Positions 7,895 to 16,773 of a stretch of DNA of 64,000 nucleotides are shown piece after piece (the first letter of the stretch is position 1; each line of letters begins with the position of its first letter). A model generated the notes under the pieces. It searched no databases and was not told where the DNA came from. It was given only the letters and a program-made list of their open reading frames with translations. The stretch comes from an uncultured Lachnospiraceae bacterium (GTDB taxonomy: Bacteria; Bacillota; Clostridia; Lachnospirales; Lachnospiraceae). The stretch is from assembly GCA_947164605.1 (NCBI GenBank), contig CAMUXE010000012.1:1-64000 (forward strand), given 5' to 3'. A program made the translations under genes and the position numbers.

Positions 7895-7954
7895 TAGGCG
7901 TGCAAAACAGTTTATACTGTCTTGCATGCCTAATTTTATGCCTTTTTTTGGCAT
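7895..7954 (+). terminator. Terminator-like double hairpin between ychF and mraZ
   Basis: TAGGC/GCCTA and TGCAA/TTGCA arms (7895-7932) form an imperfect stem with a small apical stem; next comes ATGCC-T7-GGCAT (7938-7954). The T-rich second part can serve as the terminator tract. The whole 315-nt gap between ychF and mraZ otherwise holds only the promoter and operator elements listed separately. Confidence 0.5.
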
Positions 7955-7982
7955 TGATTTTTTGTTACTTAAGGATTATTAT
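7954..7982 (+). promoter_or_regulatory. Probable dcw-cluster promoter upstream of mraZ
   Basis: TTGATT (7954-7959), a 17-nt spacer and TATTAT (7977-7982). The predicted start, near 7989, coincides with the start of the direct repeats that may be MraZ sites. Confidence 0.5.
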
Positions 7983-7987
7983 TTGAA

Positions 7988-8032
7988 TGTGAAACGAAAT
8001 CCCAATTTGTGAAACAAAATGGGGGTAAAGTG
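7988..8032 (+). promoter_or_regulatory. Direct repeats in the mraZ leader (candidate MraZ operator)
   Basis: TGTGAAACGAAAT (7988-8000) recurs as TGTGAAACAAAAT (8008-8020), a period of 20 nt, followed by GGGGGTAAAGTGG. MraZ is known to bind short direct repeats in the leader of its own operon, so these are the natural candidates. The exact consensus in this group is not known to me. Confidence 0.4.
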
Positions 8033-8072
8033 GAAGATAATTCTTAAAGAGGACAAAAGACCGGAGGAAGTT

Positions 8073-8516
8073 ATGTTTACTGGACAGTACCAACATGCAA
8101 TTGATTCCAAAGGCCGCCTAATCATGCCGGTAAAGTTTAGAGAGAAGTTTAAAGACTCTTGCTATGTCTGCAATGGATTGGACGGTTGTCTTTTTGTGTT
8201 CGATAAGGAGTACTGGGAAGAATTCAATGAAAAACTCATGAAACTTCCTATGAACAACAAGAAAGCAAGGACACTTGCCAGATACTTTGCATCTGGTTCA
8301 GATGAATGCGAGTTCGATAAGCAGGGCAGAATATTGATTTCTCCTGCACTCAAGGAAAAGGCATCTCTCACAAGAGATGTTGTTTTAGTTGGAGTGTTGA
8401 ACAGGGTTGAAATCTGGGATGCAGATAAGTGGAATGAAACAATATCCGATGATGAAGTAGACATAGACGACCTTATGGAAGATATGTCTGATTCTGGTTT
8501 TGATATTTCATTCTAA
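8073..8516 (+). CDS. mraZ: Transcriptional regulator MraZ
   Basis: Protein of 147 residues with the two SpoVT/AbrB-like halves of MraZ: MFTGQYQHAIDSKGRLIMPV with KFREKF at the N-terminus and DKQGRILISPALKEKA in the second repeat. The ATG at 8073 is chosen because family members begin M-F-x-G and GGAGGA (8062-8067) precedes it; a longer in-frame start at 8019 has no such support. MraZ autoregulates the division and cell-wall cluster that it heads. It lies 21 nt before rsmH, in the usual order. Confidence 0.94.
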   Translation: MFTGQYQHAIDSKGRLIMPVKFREKFKDSCYVCNGLDGCLFVFDKEYWEEFNEKLMKLPMNNKKARTLARYFASGSDECEFDKQGRILISPALKEKASLTRDVVLVGVLNRVEIWDADKWNETISDDEVDIDDLMEDMSDSGFDISF

Positions 8517-8537
8517 AATTCAGAATGGAGCTTTAAT

Positions 8538-9485
8538 ATGGAGTTTAAACATCGCTCAGTCCTTTTGGATGAGACAATAGAAAATCTGAATATAAAGCCA
8601 GATGGAATCTATGTGGATGGAACTCTAGGCGGAGCAGGACATTCAAGCCATATAGTCGAGAGATTGACTGAGGGTGGAAGACTGATTGGAATAGATCAGG
8701 ATGCTGACGCTATTAAAGCTGCAAGCGAGAGACTTAAGCCATACGCTGACAGGGTCACAATAGTTAGAGATAACTACTGTAACTTTGTTAAAGTGCTTGA
8801 TGATTTAGGCATTGATAAGGTTGATGGAATTCTTCTTGATATAGGTGTTTCGTCATACCAGCTTGACAATGAGGAGAGAGGTTTTTCTTATAGAAATGAT
8901 GCCCCTCTTGATATGCGTATGGATCAAAGGTCCAACATAAGTGCTAGGAACATAGTCAATGACTATAGCGAGTTTGACTTGTACAGAATTATCCGTGATT
9001 ACGGAGAGGATAAGTTTGCCAAGAATATCGCTAAGCATATTGTTCAGGCAAGAGCACTTAAGCCGATTGAGACAACATATGAACTTAACGAAATTATACG
9101 TTCGGCTATACCTGCTAAGTTTAGAATGGATACACATCCTTCTAAGAGGACTTACCAGGCTATAAGAATTGAGTTGAATCACGAACTTGAAGTTCTTGAA
9201 AACTCAATTGATGACATGATTAAGAGACTTAATGACAGAGGAAGACTCTGTATCATAACTTTCCACTCTCTCGAGGACAGGATAGTTAAGAACAGGTTCA
9301 GAATCAACGAAAATCCATGTACATGTCCGTCAAGTTTTCCGGTCTGTGTATGTGGTAATAAATCACTTGGAAAGGTTATAACAAGAAAGCCTATAATTCC
9401 AACTGATGAGGAGATAGAAGAAAATCCAAGGTCAAAGAGTTCAAAACTCCGAGTGTTTGAGCGTATATGGGAGGATGAGTCTTAA
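8538..9485 (+). CDS. rsmH: 16S rRNA m4C1402 N4-methyltransferase RsmH
   Basis: Protein of 315 residues, normal for RsmH (MraW). The SAM-binding loop is [16 protein letters not shown], the [20 protein letters not shown] block contains the family D-x-G-V-S-S motif, and the NRFR...[13 protein letters not shown] region near residues 255-275 carries the clustered cysteines of Firmicutes members. It methylates C1402 of 16S rRNA in the decoding centre. It is second in the dcw cluster, and the next gene begins directly after its TAA. Confidence 0.96.
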   Translation: MEFKHRSVLLDETIENLNIKPDGIYVDGTLGGAGHSSHIVERLTEGGRLIGIDQDADAIKAASERLKPYADRVTIVRDNYCNFVKVLDDLGIDKVDGILLDIGVSSYQLDNEERGFSYRNDAPLDMRMDQRSNISARNIVNDYSEFDLYRIIRDYGEDKFAKNIAKHIVQARALKPIETTYELNEIIRSAIPAKFRMDTHPSKRTYQAIRIELNHELEVLENSIDDMIKRLNDRGRLCIITFHSLEDRIVKNRFRINENPCTCPSSFPVCVCGNKSLGKVITRKPIIPTDEEIEENPRSKSSKLRVFERIWEDES

Positions 9486-10001
9486 ATGAGCAACGCTAGA
9501 CGTAATATGAGGAATAATAAAACAACTTCTCTTAGAGATTATAAGGCAGGAAAGAACAGACAGGCATATATTGATGGAAATGCAGCAAGAGAGCTTGCAC
9601 CTGCTAGAAAAACTCGCACATATGAAGATGAGAGAAATAGACAGAAGAGAAGAAATGAAAAGATAGAAAGAGAGAACAGACTTAGCAAGATTGCAATCTG
9701 TGTAATTGCATCAGCAGCAGTGGCCGTTCTTGTTATTGGCTTTCAGTATTTAAGCGATCTTAACAGCATGAAAAGAAAACAGGTTGAATTGAGTACTCTT
9801 CAGGACGAACTTGTGGAAAAGACTAAGGCCAATGATGAGTATGAAGATCAGATTAATGAATCTGTAAACTATGATGAACTCTATAATACTGCTGTTAATG
9901 ATTTAGGAATGTCAAACCCTGCAAAGGCGCAGATTATCACATATGACGCTGGAGTCAGTGAGTATGTTAAGCAATATGGAGATATTCCTGAAGCTAAGTA
10001 G
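9486..10001 (+). CDS. FtsL-like septum protein
   Basis: Protein of 171 residues. A basic cytoplasmic N-terminus (about 65 residues, rich in Arg and Lys) precedes a single membrane helix (SKIAICVIASAAVAVLVIGF, about residues 67-86) and an extracytoplasmic coiled-coil segment of about 50 residues. This bitopic layout and its position between rsmH and the division transpeptidase are those of FtsL, a partner of DivIC and FtsQ/DivIB. The sequence itself is poorly conserved, as is normal for FtsL, so the name is by topology and context. Confidence 0.75.
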   Translation: MSNARRNMRNNKTTSLRDYKAGKNRQAYIDGNAARELAPARKTRTYEDERNRQKRRNEKIERENRLSKIAICVIASAAVAVLVIGFQYLSDLNSMKRKQVELSTLQDELVEKTKANDEYEDQINESVNYDELYNTAVNDLGMSNPAKAQIITYDAGVSEYVKQYGDIPEAK

Positions 10002-10018
10002 TTATAAAGGGCGTTAGA

Positions 10019-12106
10019 ATGAAAAAGCATAAAAAAAGATACAAGGATAGAATGGTTAACGCTAGAGCAATGCGAAGAGAGGCTAACAGAGGGCTGCGCA
10101 TTGCTCTACTTATTTTTGGGTTCAGTTTTCTGGGCCTGATCGCTTATGTGGTCTATATTAACCATGTACATGGATTTGAGTATTCAGAAAAAGTTTCAAG
10201 CTCTGATGCTAAGACGACTAGCAATATATCAGCTCAGAGGGGTAAAATTCTTGACACCAACGGAGCTATACTGGCTTACAATCAGGTTTACTACAATTTG
10301 ATCATTGATCCTGTTATGTATACAAATCATGGCTCTGAGTTGCTTAAACTGACCTATGTGGATGGCAAAGAGACAGCGGTCTCAGATGTCAGTGCTAACG
10401 ACAACCATGTGGCAGGTCAGAGAGTTAATGATGAAAAAAAGGATAATGTCTATTATCTTTTTGTCACCAAAAGATCAAGAACACTTGAGGTTTTAAATAA
10501 AGTATTTGGACTCAGTGAAAACGACGTTAACGCTAAGGTGGAGGCAAACTCAAATAGAAGGTATTGCAAGCTGATTGAAAATCTGGATTCAGATGTCAAT
10601 GAAAAGTACACAAAGTTTATTGAGGAGAATAAGGGCTCAATCGCTATATCTTTAGAGAAGAACTATAGCAGAAAATACCCATATAGTTCCCTGGCTTGCG
10701 GAGTACTTGGCTTTGCCAATAAGAACAATGTCGGACAAACAGGACTTGAGGCCTACTACGAAGATGAGCTCACTGGTGTAGACGGAACAAGCTACACCTA
10801 TGTATCAGGAGTGTCTGAGTCTGAGAATGTAGTTAAGATGCCTAAGGACGGACTTGATATAGTCACAACAATAGATTATAAAATACAGAGCATAATTGAA
10901 GATAAGATTAAGAAGCTCAACGATGAAAGGCCTAGTAAGTGTACATCTGTAGTGGCTATGAATCCTAAGAATGGTGAAATTCTTGCCTTGGCTTCTTATC
11001 CTTCCTTTGATCTCAACAATCCTTTTGTCTACACAGGAAATGAATACAGCGCAGAAGAAGTTGAGGCTTGGAATGCGAGCAATGATTCTGAAGAGAATGC
11101 TAAGGCCATAAGTGCTTATTCATACCTGTGGGCTACTCATGGAATTGTAGATATGTACGAACCAGGTTCTACATTTAAACCATTTACTGTAGTCGAAGCT
11201 CTTGAAGCGGGTGTTACCCACGATGGAGATACCTTCTACTGTAGCGGATATGAGACAGTTCAGGGCGTAGATATAGGATGCCATGTCAGAGCAGAAGGCG
11301 GACATGGAACATTGACCCTGGAAGATGGACTGATTCAGTCTTGTAACCCAGTAATGATTCAGCTCGCTAACAGAATGACACCAACAGCTCTATATAATTT
11401 CCAGATTATGCTGGGCTTCGGCACAAGAACAGGAATTGATCTTCCTAATGAGAGAAAGGGCTTCTTGCAAGATGGCAGCACTATGACTATACTTGATGCG
11501 GCTTGTAACTCCTTTGGACAGAATATCAATGTTACACAGATTCAGATGGCGGCAGCCTTTTCGTCAATTGTAAATGGCGGCAAATATTACAAACCACACT
11601 TGGTTAAGAGGATACAGGATTCTCAGGGTCAGGTTGTCAAGGACATCTCAGCTGAACTGGTAAGACAGACATGTACAGAGGAGACATCTCAGCTTATAAG
11701 ATCCTACCTGAGAGAAGGTGTAGACACTGGACTTGCCAGAAAATCAGGTGTTGCTGGATATGCAATTGGCGGTAAGACAGGAACTGCACAGAAGGCTAAC
11801 AGAGATGAACTCAAGTGGGTTGTATCCGTAATCGGATGCGTTCCAACCAACGATCCACAGCTTGTTCTCTACACTGTAATAGATGAACCATACGAGACAA
11901 CAGGTACAGATGGAAGCTCACTTGATGCTTTGTATCTTATGCATGATATGTATGAGGAGATACTCCCATATATGAATATATACAAAGATAATGATGATGG
12001 CTCTACAAGTCCGGATTCCGGAGTAGTTGAGGGATCGGTGCCAATCAGTGTTGAATTTCCACAGGCTTCTAATAATGTGGTAAATGAAAACAATGAGAAT
12101 AATTAA
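10019..12106 (+). CDS. Class B penicillin-binding protein, division transpeptidase (FtsI/PBP2B type)
   Basis: Protein of 695 residues. A short cytoplasmic region leads into one membrane helix (ALLIFGFSFLGLIAYVVYI, about residues 29-47), a dimerisation domain beginning AQRGKILDTNGAILAYN, and a transpeptidase domain. Active-site motifs are Ser384-T-F-K (YEPGSTFKPF), SCN (IQSCNPVMIQ) and Lys586-T-G (GGKTGTAQK). It cross-links septal peptidoglycan with FtsW as partner. No C-terminal PASTA repeats are seen, in contrast to SpoVD-type or some PBP2B proteins; the end is an acidic Asn/Ser-rich tail. It lies 17 nt after the FtsL-like gene. Confidence 0.92.
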   Translation: MKKHKKRYKDRMVNARAMRREANRGLRIALLIFGFSFLGLIAYVVYINHVHGFEYSEKVSSSDAKTTSNISAQRGKILDTNGAILAYNQVYYNLIIDPVMYTNHGSELLKLTYVDGKETAVSDVSANDNHVAGQRVNDEKKDNVYYLFVTKRSRTLEVLNKVFGLSENDVNAKVEANSNRRYCKLIENLDSDVNEKYTKFIEENKGSIAISLEKNYSRKYPYSSLACGVLGFANKNNVGQTGLEAYYEDELTGVDGTSYTYVSGVSESENVVKMPKDGLDIVTTIDYKIQSIIEDKIKKLNDERPSKCTSVVAMNPKNGEILALASYPSFDLNNPFVYTGNEYSAEEVEAWNASNDSEENAKAISAYSYLWATHGIVDMYEPGSTFKPFTVVEALEAGVTHDGDTFYCSGYETVQGVDIGCHVRAEGGHGTLTLEDGLIQSCNPVMIQLANRMTPTALYNFQIMLGFGTRTGIDLPNERKGFLQDGSTMTILDAACNSFGQNINVTQIQMAAAFSSIVNGGKYYKPHLVKRIQDSQGQVVKDISAELVRQTCTEETSQLIRSYLREGVDTGLARKSGVAGYAIGGKTGTAQKANRDELKWVVSVIGCVPTNDPQLVLYTVIDEPYETTGTDGSSLDALYLMHDMYEEILPYMNIYKDNDDGSTSPDSGVVEGSVPISVEFPQASNNVVNENNENN

Positions 12107-12135
12107 TACATCTTTTAGGAAAAGAGGAAAAAGAA

Positions 12136-13494
12136 ATGGATTTAAAAAATCGCTGTGTAGTAGTAGAAGGTAGTGGAATAAGCGGAATTGGCGCTTGTCA
12201 TCTCCTCAATCAGGTGGGAGCTCATGTCATCCTTCATGACAGCAATGAGAAACTGACAGAGGATGAGCTTCTTGCAAAGCTCAATGGCGATAAGGCTGAG
12301 CTGATTATAGGCAAGCTTGAAGATGAAAAAATTAAGGCAGCAGATCTTTTGGTAATCAGCCCAGGCGTACCAATTGATTCTGAGATTGTCAAGAGATTTG
12401 AAGCTGCAGATAAGCCTGTTTGGGGCGAAATTGAGCTCGCTTACAACTATGAGGCAGGCAAGGTTCTTGCAATCACTGGCACTAATGGAAAGACAACTAC
12501 AACCAGCCTTGTGGGAGAGATTGTTAAGGCTTGGGGCAAGAAGACATTTGTTGTAGGAAATATAGGTCACTCTTATACCTTGGAGGTTCTTGGAACTGAT
12601 AAGGATTCTTATACAGTTGCTGAAATCAGCAGTTTCCAGCTTGAGACAGTGCATGATTTTAAGCCTGCAGTCAGCGCTATACTTAATATCACACCAGATC
12701 ACCTCAACCGTCACCATACAATGGAGTGTTACATTGAGACTAAAGAAAAGATTGCAATGAATCAGTCAGAATCTGATATCTGTGTTCTTAATTATGATGA
12801 CAGTGAGCTTCGCAAATTTGCTAATGCTTGCAAGCCAAAGATATATTGGTTCTCAAGTAGCGAGAAGGTGCCTTGTGGCTCATATGTTGAAAATGATGAG
12901 ATTATCTTTACGGATGGAGAGCAGGAGACAAAAATGCTCAATGTCCACGATATGAACTTGATAGGTCGTCATAACTACGAAAATGTCTGTGCTGCAATCA
13001 ATGTGTGTATGGCAGCGGGAATTCCTGTGGATCTTATTGTTGAGACAGTTAAGAAGTTTAAGGCTGTAGAACACAGAATTGAGTATGTGGCTACAAAGAA
13101 TGGAGTTCTTTATTACAATGATTCAAAGGGAACAAATCCTGAGGCTTCAGTAAAGGCAATTGAAGCTATGAGCAGACCTACATATCTTATAGGTGGCGGA
13201 TATGACAAGGGCTCAGAATTTGATTTATATGTTAAGGCTTTTGCACCAAATATTAAGAAATTAATTCTTATAGGCCAGACTTCTGAAAAGATTGCCGCAA
13301 CTTGCGACAAATATGGCTTTAAGAATTATCAATTTGTTGAGTCTCTTGAAGAAGTTGTTGATATATGTCATAAGGAGGCTTTGCCGGGAGAGGCAGTTTT
13401 GCTTTCGCCTGCATGTGCTAGCTGGGGCATGTTTGATAACTATGAGCAGAGAGGTAGAATGTTCAAAGACTTTGTAAATGCTCTTGAGGATTAG
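12136..13494 (+). CDS. murD: UDP-N-acetylmuramoylalanine--D-glutamate ligase MurD
   Basis: Protein of 452 residues, normal length. It has the N-terminal UDP-binding fold (VVVEGSGISGIGACHLL), the Mur-ligase P-loop AITGTNGKTTTTSLVGEI, central motif NITPDHLNRHHTMECYIETK and C-terminal domain with YYNDSKGTNPEASVKAI and LLSPACASWGMFDNYEQRG. It adds D-Glu to UDP-MurNAc-L-Ala in the cytoplasm. GAGGAAA precedes the start. Directly upstream one would expect mraY, which is absent here: only 29 nt separate the PBP and murD. Confidence 0.96.
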   Translation: MDLKNRCVVVEGSGISGIGACHLLNQVGAHVILHDSNEKLTEDELLAKLNGDKAELIIGKLEDEKIKAADLLVISPGVPIDSEIVKRFEAADKPVWGEIELAYNYEAGKVLAITGTNGKTTTTSLVGEIVKAWGKKTFVVGNIGHSYTLEVLGTDKDSYTVAEISSFQLETVHDFKPAVSAILNITPDHLNRHHTMECYIETKEKIAMNQSESDICVLNYDDSELRKFANACKPKIYWFSSSEKVPCGSYVENDEIIFTDGEQETKMLNVHDMNLIGRHNYENVCAAINVCMAAGIPVDLIVETVKKFKAVEHRIEYVATKNGVLYYNDSKGTNPEASVKAIEAMSRPTYLIGGGYDKGSEFDLYVKAFAPNIKKLILIGQTSEKIAATCDKYGFKNYQFVESLEEVVDICHKEALPGEAVLLSPACASWGMFDNYEQRGRMFKDFVNALED

Positions 13495-13513
13495 AAAATA
13501 AGCGGGGATTAAG

Positions 13514-14680
13514 ATGGGAAGAAAGAAAAAAGTAAGCAATTCCTTATTTGCTACTGAATTAAAAAATAGACATCCCGATTTTATGCTAGTTATATGTACG
13601 ATAATACTTGTCTTCTTTGGAACAATTATGGCTTACTCAGCCGGCGCTTCGGATTTTAATAGTGTGGGAGCTGAAAAGAGTTATTTTATCAAACAATTTG
13701 TCTTTATGATTGCAGGATTTATAGCCATGTATATAGGTTATAAATTCATAAATTGCAGGGGCTTTTATGGCAAGCTCTCTGTGATTATCTTTTTGGCCAC
13801 TTTGGTTACAATGTTTATGATTATACCTTTCGGTAAGGAAGTAAACGGCGCTAAGAGATGGATAGCTATTGCAAATTTTCAGTTTCAGCCAGTTGAACTT
13901 TTTAAGATAGGTGTAATCTTAGGCAGTGCATATTACTATAAGCGATTAAGGTCAAAGATGGACAAGTTTCTTTTCTACTTTGTCATACCTCTAGCTATGG
14001 CAGGAGTAATTGCATTGATAATTTTCTTTACATCAAGCAATCTGAGTAGTGCCCTGATAGCGGCCTTTATTGTACTTTTTATGGGCTACGTTGCAGCTAG
14101 AAAAAGGCTGATATACAATATCGGCATTATCGCAGCTGGTCTTGCAGTGACTATTGGAAAACCAATTATGGGCCTGCTTCCACTTGATGGATTTAGAGGC
14201 GGCAGAATTGCTGCTTGGATTAATCCAGAACTCTATAAGAGCAAGGAGTCTTATCAGTCTCTCAATGGTTTGTATGCTATTGGATCTGGAGGCTTTTTTG
14301 GAAAGGGTCTTGGAAATGGAAGTCAGAAGTATATTATACCTGAGGCGCAAAACGATATGATCTTTACAGTTTTGTGTGAAGAATTAGGTCTTTTTGGCAT
14401 GATAATGCTTCTTTTGGTCTTCTTTGTGCTTTTATACAGAATTGTCACTATAGCCTATATGTCAGATGATTTTTATGAGATTATGGTTTGCTCAGGTGTT
14501 ATTGGCCATATCGCCTTTCAGCTCATTCTCAATATAGCGGTGGCAACTATGATTTTGCCTAATACGGGTGTATCATTGCCCTTTATAAGCTATGGAGGAA
14601 CGGCCCTTCTAGCTACGATGGCGGAATTGGGGCTGGTTTTATCAGTGTCTGCCAGGGAAACGGGGGATACTGACACATGA
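13514..14680 (+). CDS. ftsW: Septal glycosyltransferase FtsW (SEDS family)
   Basis: Protein of 388 residues with about ten membrane helices. SEDS hallmarks include GAKRWIAIANFQFQPVELFK (about residues 115-134, the usual GA-RW-I..G...QPSE block, here with V for S), and toward the C-terminus AQNDMIFTVLCEELGLFG and PNTGVSLPFISYGGTALLA. It polymerises lipid II at the septum with the class B PBP encoded two genes upstream. It lies 19 nt after murD; its TGA overlaps the ATG of the next gene (ATGA). Confidence 0.94.
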   Translation: MGRKKKVSNSLFATELKNRHPDFMLVICTIILVFFGTIMAYSAGASDFNSVGAEKSYFIKQFVFMIAGFIAMYIGYKFINCRGFYGKLSVIIFLATLVTMFMIIPFGKEVNGAKRWIAIANFQFQPVELFKIGVILGSAYYYKRLRSKMDKFLFYFVIPLAMAGVIALIIFFTSSNLSSALIAAFIVLFMGYVAARKRLIYNIGIIAAGLAVTIGKPIMGLLPLDGFRGGRIAAWINPELYKSKESYQSLNGLYAIGSGGFFGKGLGNGSQKYIIPEAQNDMIFTVLCEELGLFGMIMLLLVFFVLLYRIVTIAYMSDDFYEIMVCSGVIGHIAFQLILNIAVATMILPNTGVSLPFISYGGTALLATMAELGLVLSVSARETGDTDT

Positions 14681-15378
14681 AGAAATTTATGATTTTTCTT
14701 ATGACTATAGCTGTGATTGCGGCTTTTGCTTATGCGTCAACCTTTATTTTTAAGGTGAATTCTATAAGCTATGCAGGTGATTTAAACTATAGTGATGAGG
14801 ACTATACCAAGTGGATATTTGGCGAAGAAGAACCGAATGCACTTGTCTACAAGCTCTTTGCTGACAAGAAAAAACAGGTTCCTTTTGCTCAGAGATACGA
14901 TGTTGATATCAAATGGCCTAATAAGATGGAAGTTACAATCTATGAGAAAGTGCTGGTAGGTTATATCGACTATCGAGGCTCCAATATGTATTTCGATAAA
15001 GATGGCATAGTTGTTGAATCTTCATCAGAGATTTACAGCAATGTACCCCAAATTGATGGACTTAAGTTTGAAAATATAGTGCTTGGAGAAAAAATTGGCT
15101 ATGAGGGAGATCAAGGACTTTTTACTGATATACTTGATCTAAAGCAGGCAATTGACAAGTACTCTATCAAGGTTGATACAATTTACTTTGATTCTTCAAA
15201 CAATGTTGACCTATATATTGATCAGGTTAAGGTTGAAATTGGTAATCCTAAGGATGCAAATGACAGGCTCTATGCCTTAAAACAGATGCAGCCAAAATTG
15301 AGCGGCCTTAAGGGAACGCTCTATCTGAACAAGTATAACGGTCAAGATAGTTCAGTATATTTCAGCAAAGATGAATAG
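14677..15378 (+). CDS. Division protein FtsQ/DivIB
   Basis: Protein of 233 residues. An N-terminal membrane helix (MKKFMIFLMTIAVIAAFAYA) leads to a short POTRA-like segment (FKVNSISYAGDLNYSDEDY) and a beta domain with WPNKMEVTIYEKVLVGYIDY, the W-P-...-E-+-P/V pattern of FtsQ/DivIB. It connects the FtsL/DivIC complex to the septal synthase. It is shorter than many homologues and has only a brief cytoplasmic tail. The ATGA overlap with ftsW indicates translational coupling. murG, often placed before it, is missing. Confidence 0.85.
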   Translation: MKKFMIFLMTIAVIAAFAYASTFIFKVNSISYAGDLNYSDEDYTKWIFGEEEPNALVYKLFADKKKQVPFAQRYDVDIKWPNKMEVTIYEKVLVGYIDYRGSNMYFDKDGIVVESSSEIYSNVPQIDGLKFENIVLGEKIGYEGDQGLFTDILDLKQAIDKYSIKVDTIYFDSSNNVDLYIDQVKVEIGNPKDANDRLYALKQMQPKLSGLKGTLYLNKYNGQDSSVYFSKDE

Positions 15379-15401
15379 AGAAAAAAAGCCCTTGAAATCT
15401 A

Positions 15402-15430
15402 TTGCTATTTTTAAAAATTTTTTATAGAAT
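15402..15430 (+). promoter_or_regulatory. Possible additional ftsZ promoter
   Basis: TTGCTA (15402-15407), 17 nt, TAGAAT (15425-15430) in the 92-nt AT-rich gap before ftsZ. It would allow ftsZ to be expressed apart from the rest of the cluster. The match is moderate. Confidence 0.35.
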
Positions 15431-15470
15431 GTAAAAAGTGTAATCATGTAAAAATTGAGGAGGCGCAATT

Positions 15471-16667
15471 GTGTTAGAGATTAAACCAGATGATTCAGAA
15501 ATTATCGCTAAAATTGTAGTAGTCGGTGTAGGTGGCGGCGGAAACAATGCTGTTAACCGTATGATAGATGAAAATGCTTCAGGAGTAGAGTTTGTAGGTA
15601 TTAATACAGATCTTAAGGATCTTAATAACTGCAAGGCTCCTAATACAATCCAGATTGGTGAGAAGACAACTAAGGGACTTGGAGCAGGTTCAATCCCTGA
15701 GGTTGGTGAGAGATCAGCAGAGGAATCTGCAGATGCTATCACAGAGGCTATTAAGGACCATGATATGGTATTCATCACTTGTGGTATGGGTGGTGGAACA
15801 GGAACAGGTGCTGCTCCTGTTGTAGCTAAGATTGCTCATGATATGGGAATATTGACAGTTGCTGTTGTTACTAGACCATTCTTCTTTGAAGGACGTCAGA
15901 GAAACAAGAATGCAGCTGCTGGTATTGAAAAGCTTAAGGAAAATGTTGATACTCTTATTATTGTGCCTAATGATAAATTGAATGATATTGTTGATAAGAG
16001 ACTTAGCTTCACGGAGGCTTTCCAGAAGGCTGACCAGGTATTGCAGCAGGCAGTTACAGGTATTACTGATTTGATTATCAAACCAGGTCTTATCTCTGTT
16101 GACTTTGCTGACGTACAGACAGTTATGAGAAATATGGGACTTGCCCATGTAGGTATCGGTACAGGTTCAGGTGAGGACAAGATTATGGATGCGGTTAAGG
16201 CTGCTATTGAGAGTCCACTTCTTGAGACAACAATTGAGGGAGCTACTCAGGTACTCCTCAACTTCTCAGGTAAGCTCAATCTTCCAGAGGTTGCACAGGC
16301 AACTGAATACCTCAATGAAGTTATCGGTTCTGATGAAGTCAATACAATCTTTGGTCTTATCGATGACAATGATTCAAGTGCTGACGAAGTTACAGTTACA
16401 ATCGTTGCAACAGGTATTAAGGACGATACAAATAAGAACGCAGCTCCAACTGGAATCAGCAACAAGGCTCAGATTTCACGCATGGCAGCTAAGCCAAAAT
16501 ACAATTTTGAGGCAGCATCAACAGCTGCTACAGGAAGCACAGTAAAGACAGAGACTCCTGCATCTAGCATTGCAGCTCAGACAAGCTCAGCTCCAGAACA
16601 GGTTCGCCCTGACACAGTAAAGAGTAGAGTTAAAGAGAAGACTCTTGATATTCCTGTATTCCGTTAA
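15471..16667 (+). CDS. ftsZ: Cell division protein FtsZ
   Basis: Protein of 398 residues starting at GTG, with GAGGAGG at the right distance. The tubulin-type GTP-binding features are [14 protein letters not shown] near the N-terminus, the T4 signature [13 protein letters not shown] (about residue 105) and the T7 loop region [15 protein letters not shown] variable Ala/Thr-rich linker of about 60 residues leads to the C-terminal anchor peptide TLDIPVFR, which binds FtsA, SepF or similar. It assembles the division ring. A terminator follows, closing the cluster. Confidence 0.98.
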   Translation: MLEIKPDDSEIIAKIVVVGVGGGGNNAVNRMIDENASGVEFVGINTDLKDLNNCKAPNTIQIGEKTTKGLGAGSIPEVGERSAEESADAITEAIKDHDMVFITCGMGGGTGTGAAPVVAKIAHDMGILTVAVVTRPFFFEGRQRNKNAAAGIEKLKENVDTLIIVPNDKLNDIVDKRLSFTEAFQKADQVLQQAVTGITDLIIKPGLISVDFADVQTVMRNMGLAHVGIGTGSGEDKIMDAVKAAIESPLLETTIEGATQVLLNFSGKLNLPEVAQATEYLNEVIGSDEVNTIFGLIDDNDSSADEVTVTIVATGIKDDTNKNAAPTGISNKAQISRMAAKPKYNFEAASTAATGSTVKTETPASSIAAQTSSAPEQVRPDTVKSRVKEKTLDIPVFR

Positions 16668-16706
16668 GATTAAGAGTTTTATTATATTAATAAAAGTGAT
16701 GAGAGG

Positions 16707-16745
16707 TCGCGTGGCAATTTCGTTGATTGAGCCACGCGATTTTTC
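16707..16745 (+). terminator. Rho-independent terminator after ftsZ
   Basis: Perfect 9-bp stem TCGCGTGGC (16707-16715) / GCCACGCGA (16731-16739), 15-nt loop, then five T. Confidence 0.92.
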
Positions 16746-16773
16746 CATGAATGCATCAAAAGGGGTGTAGGCA

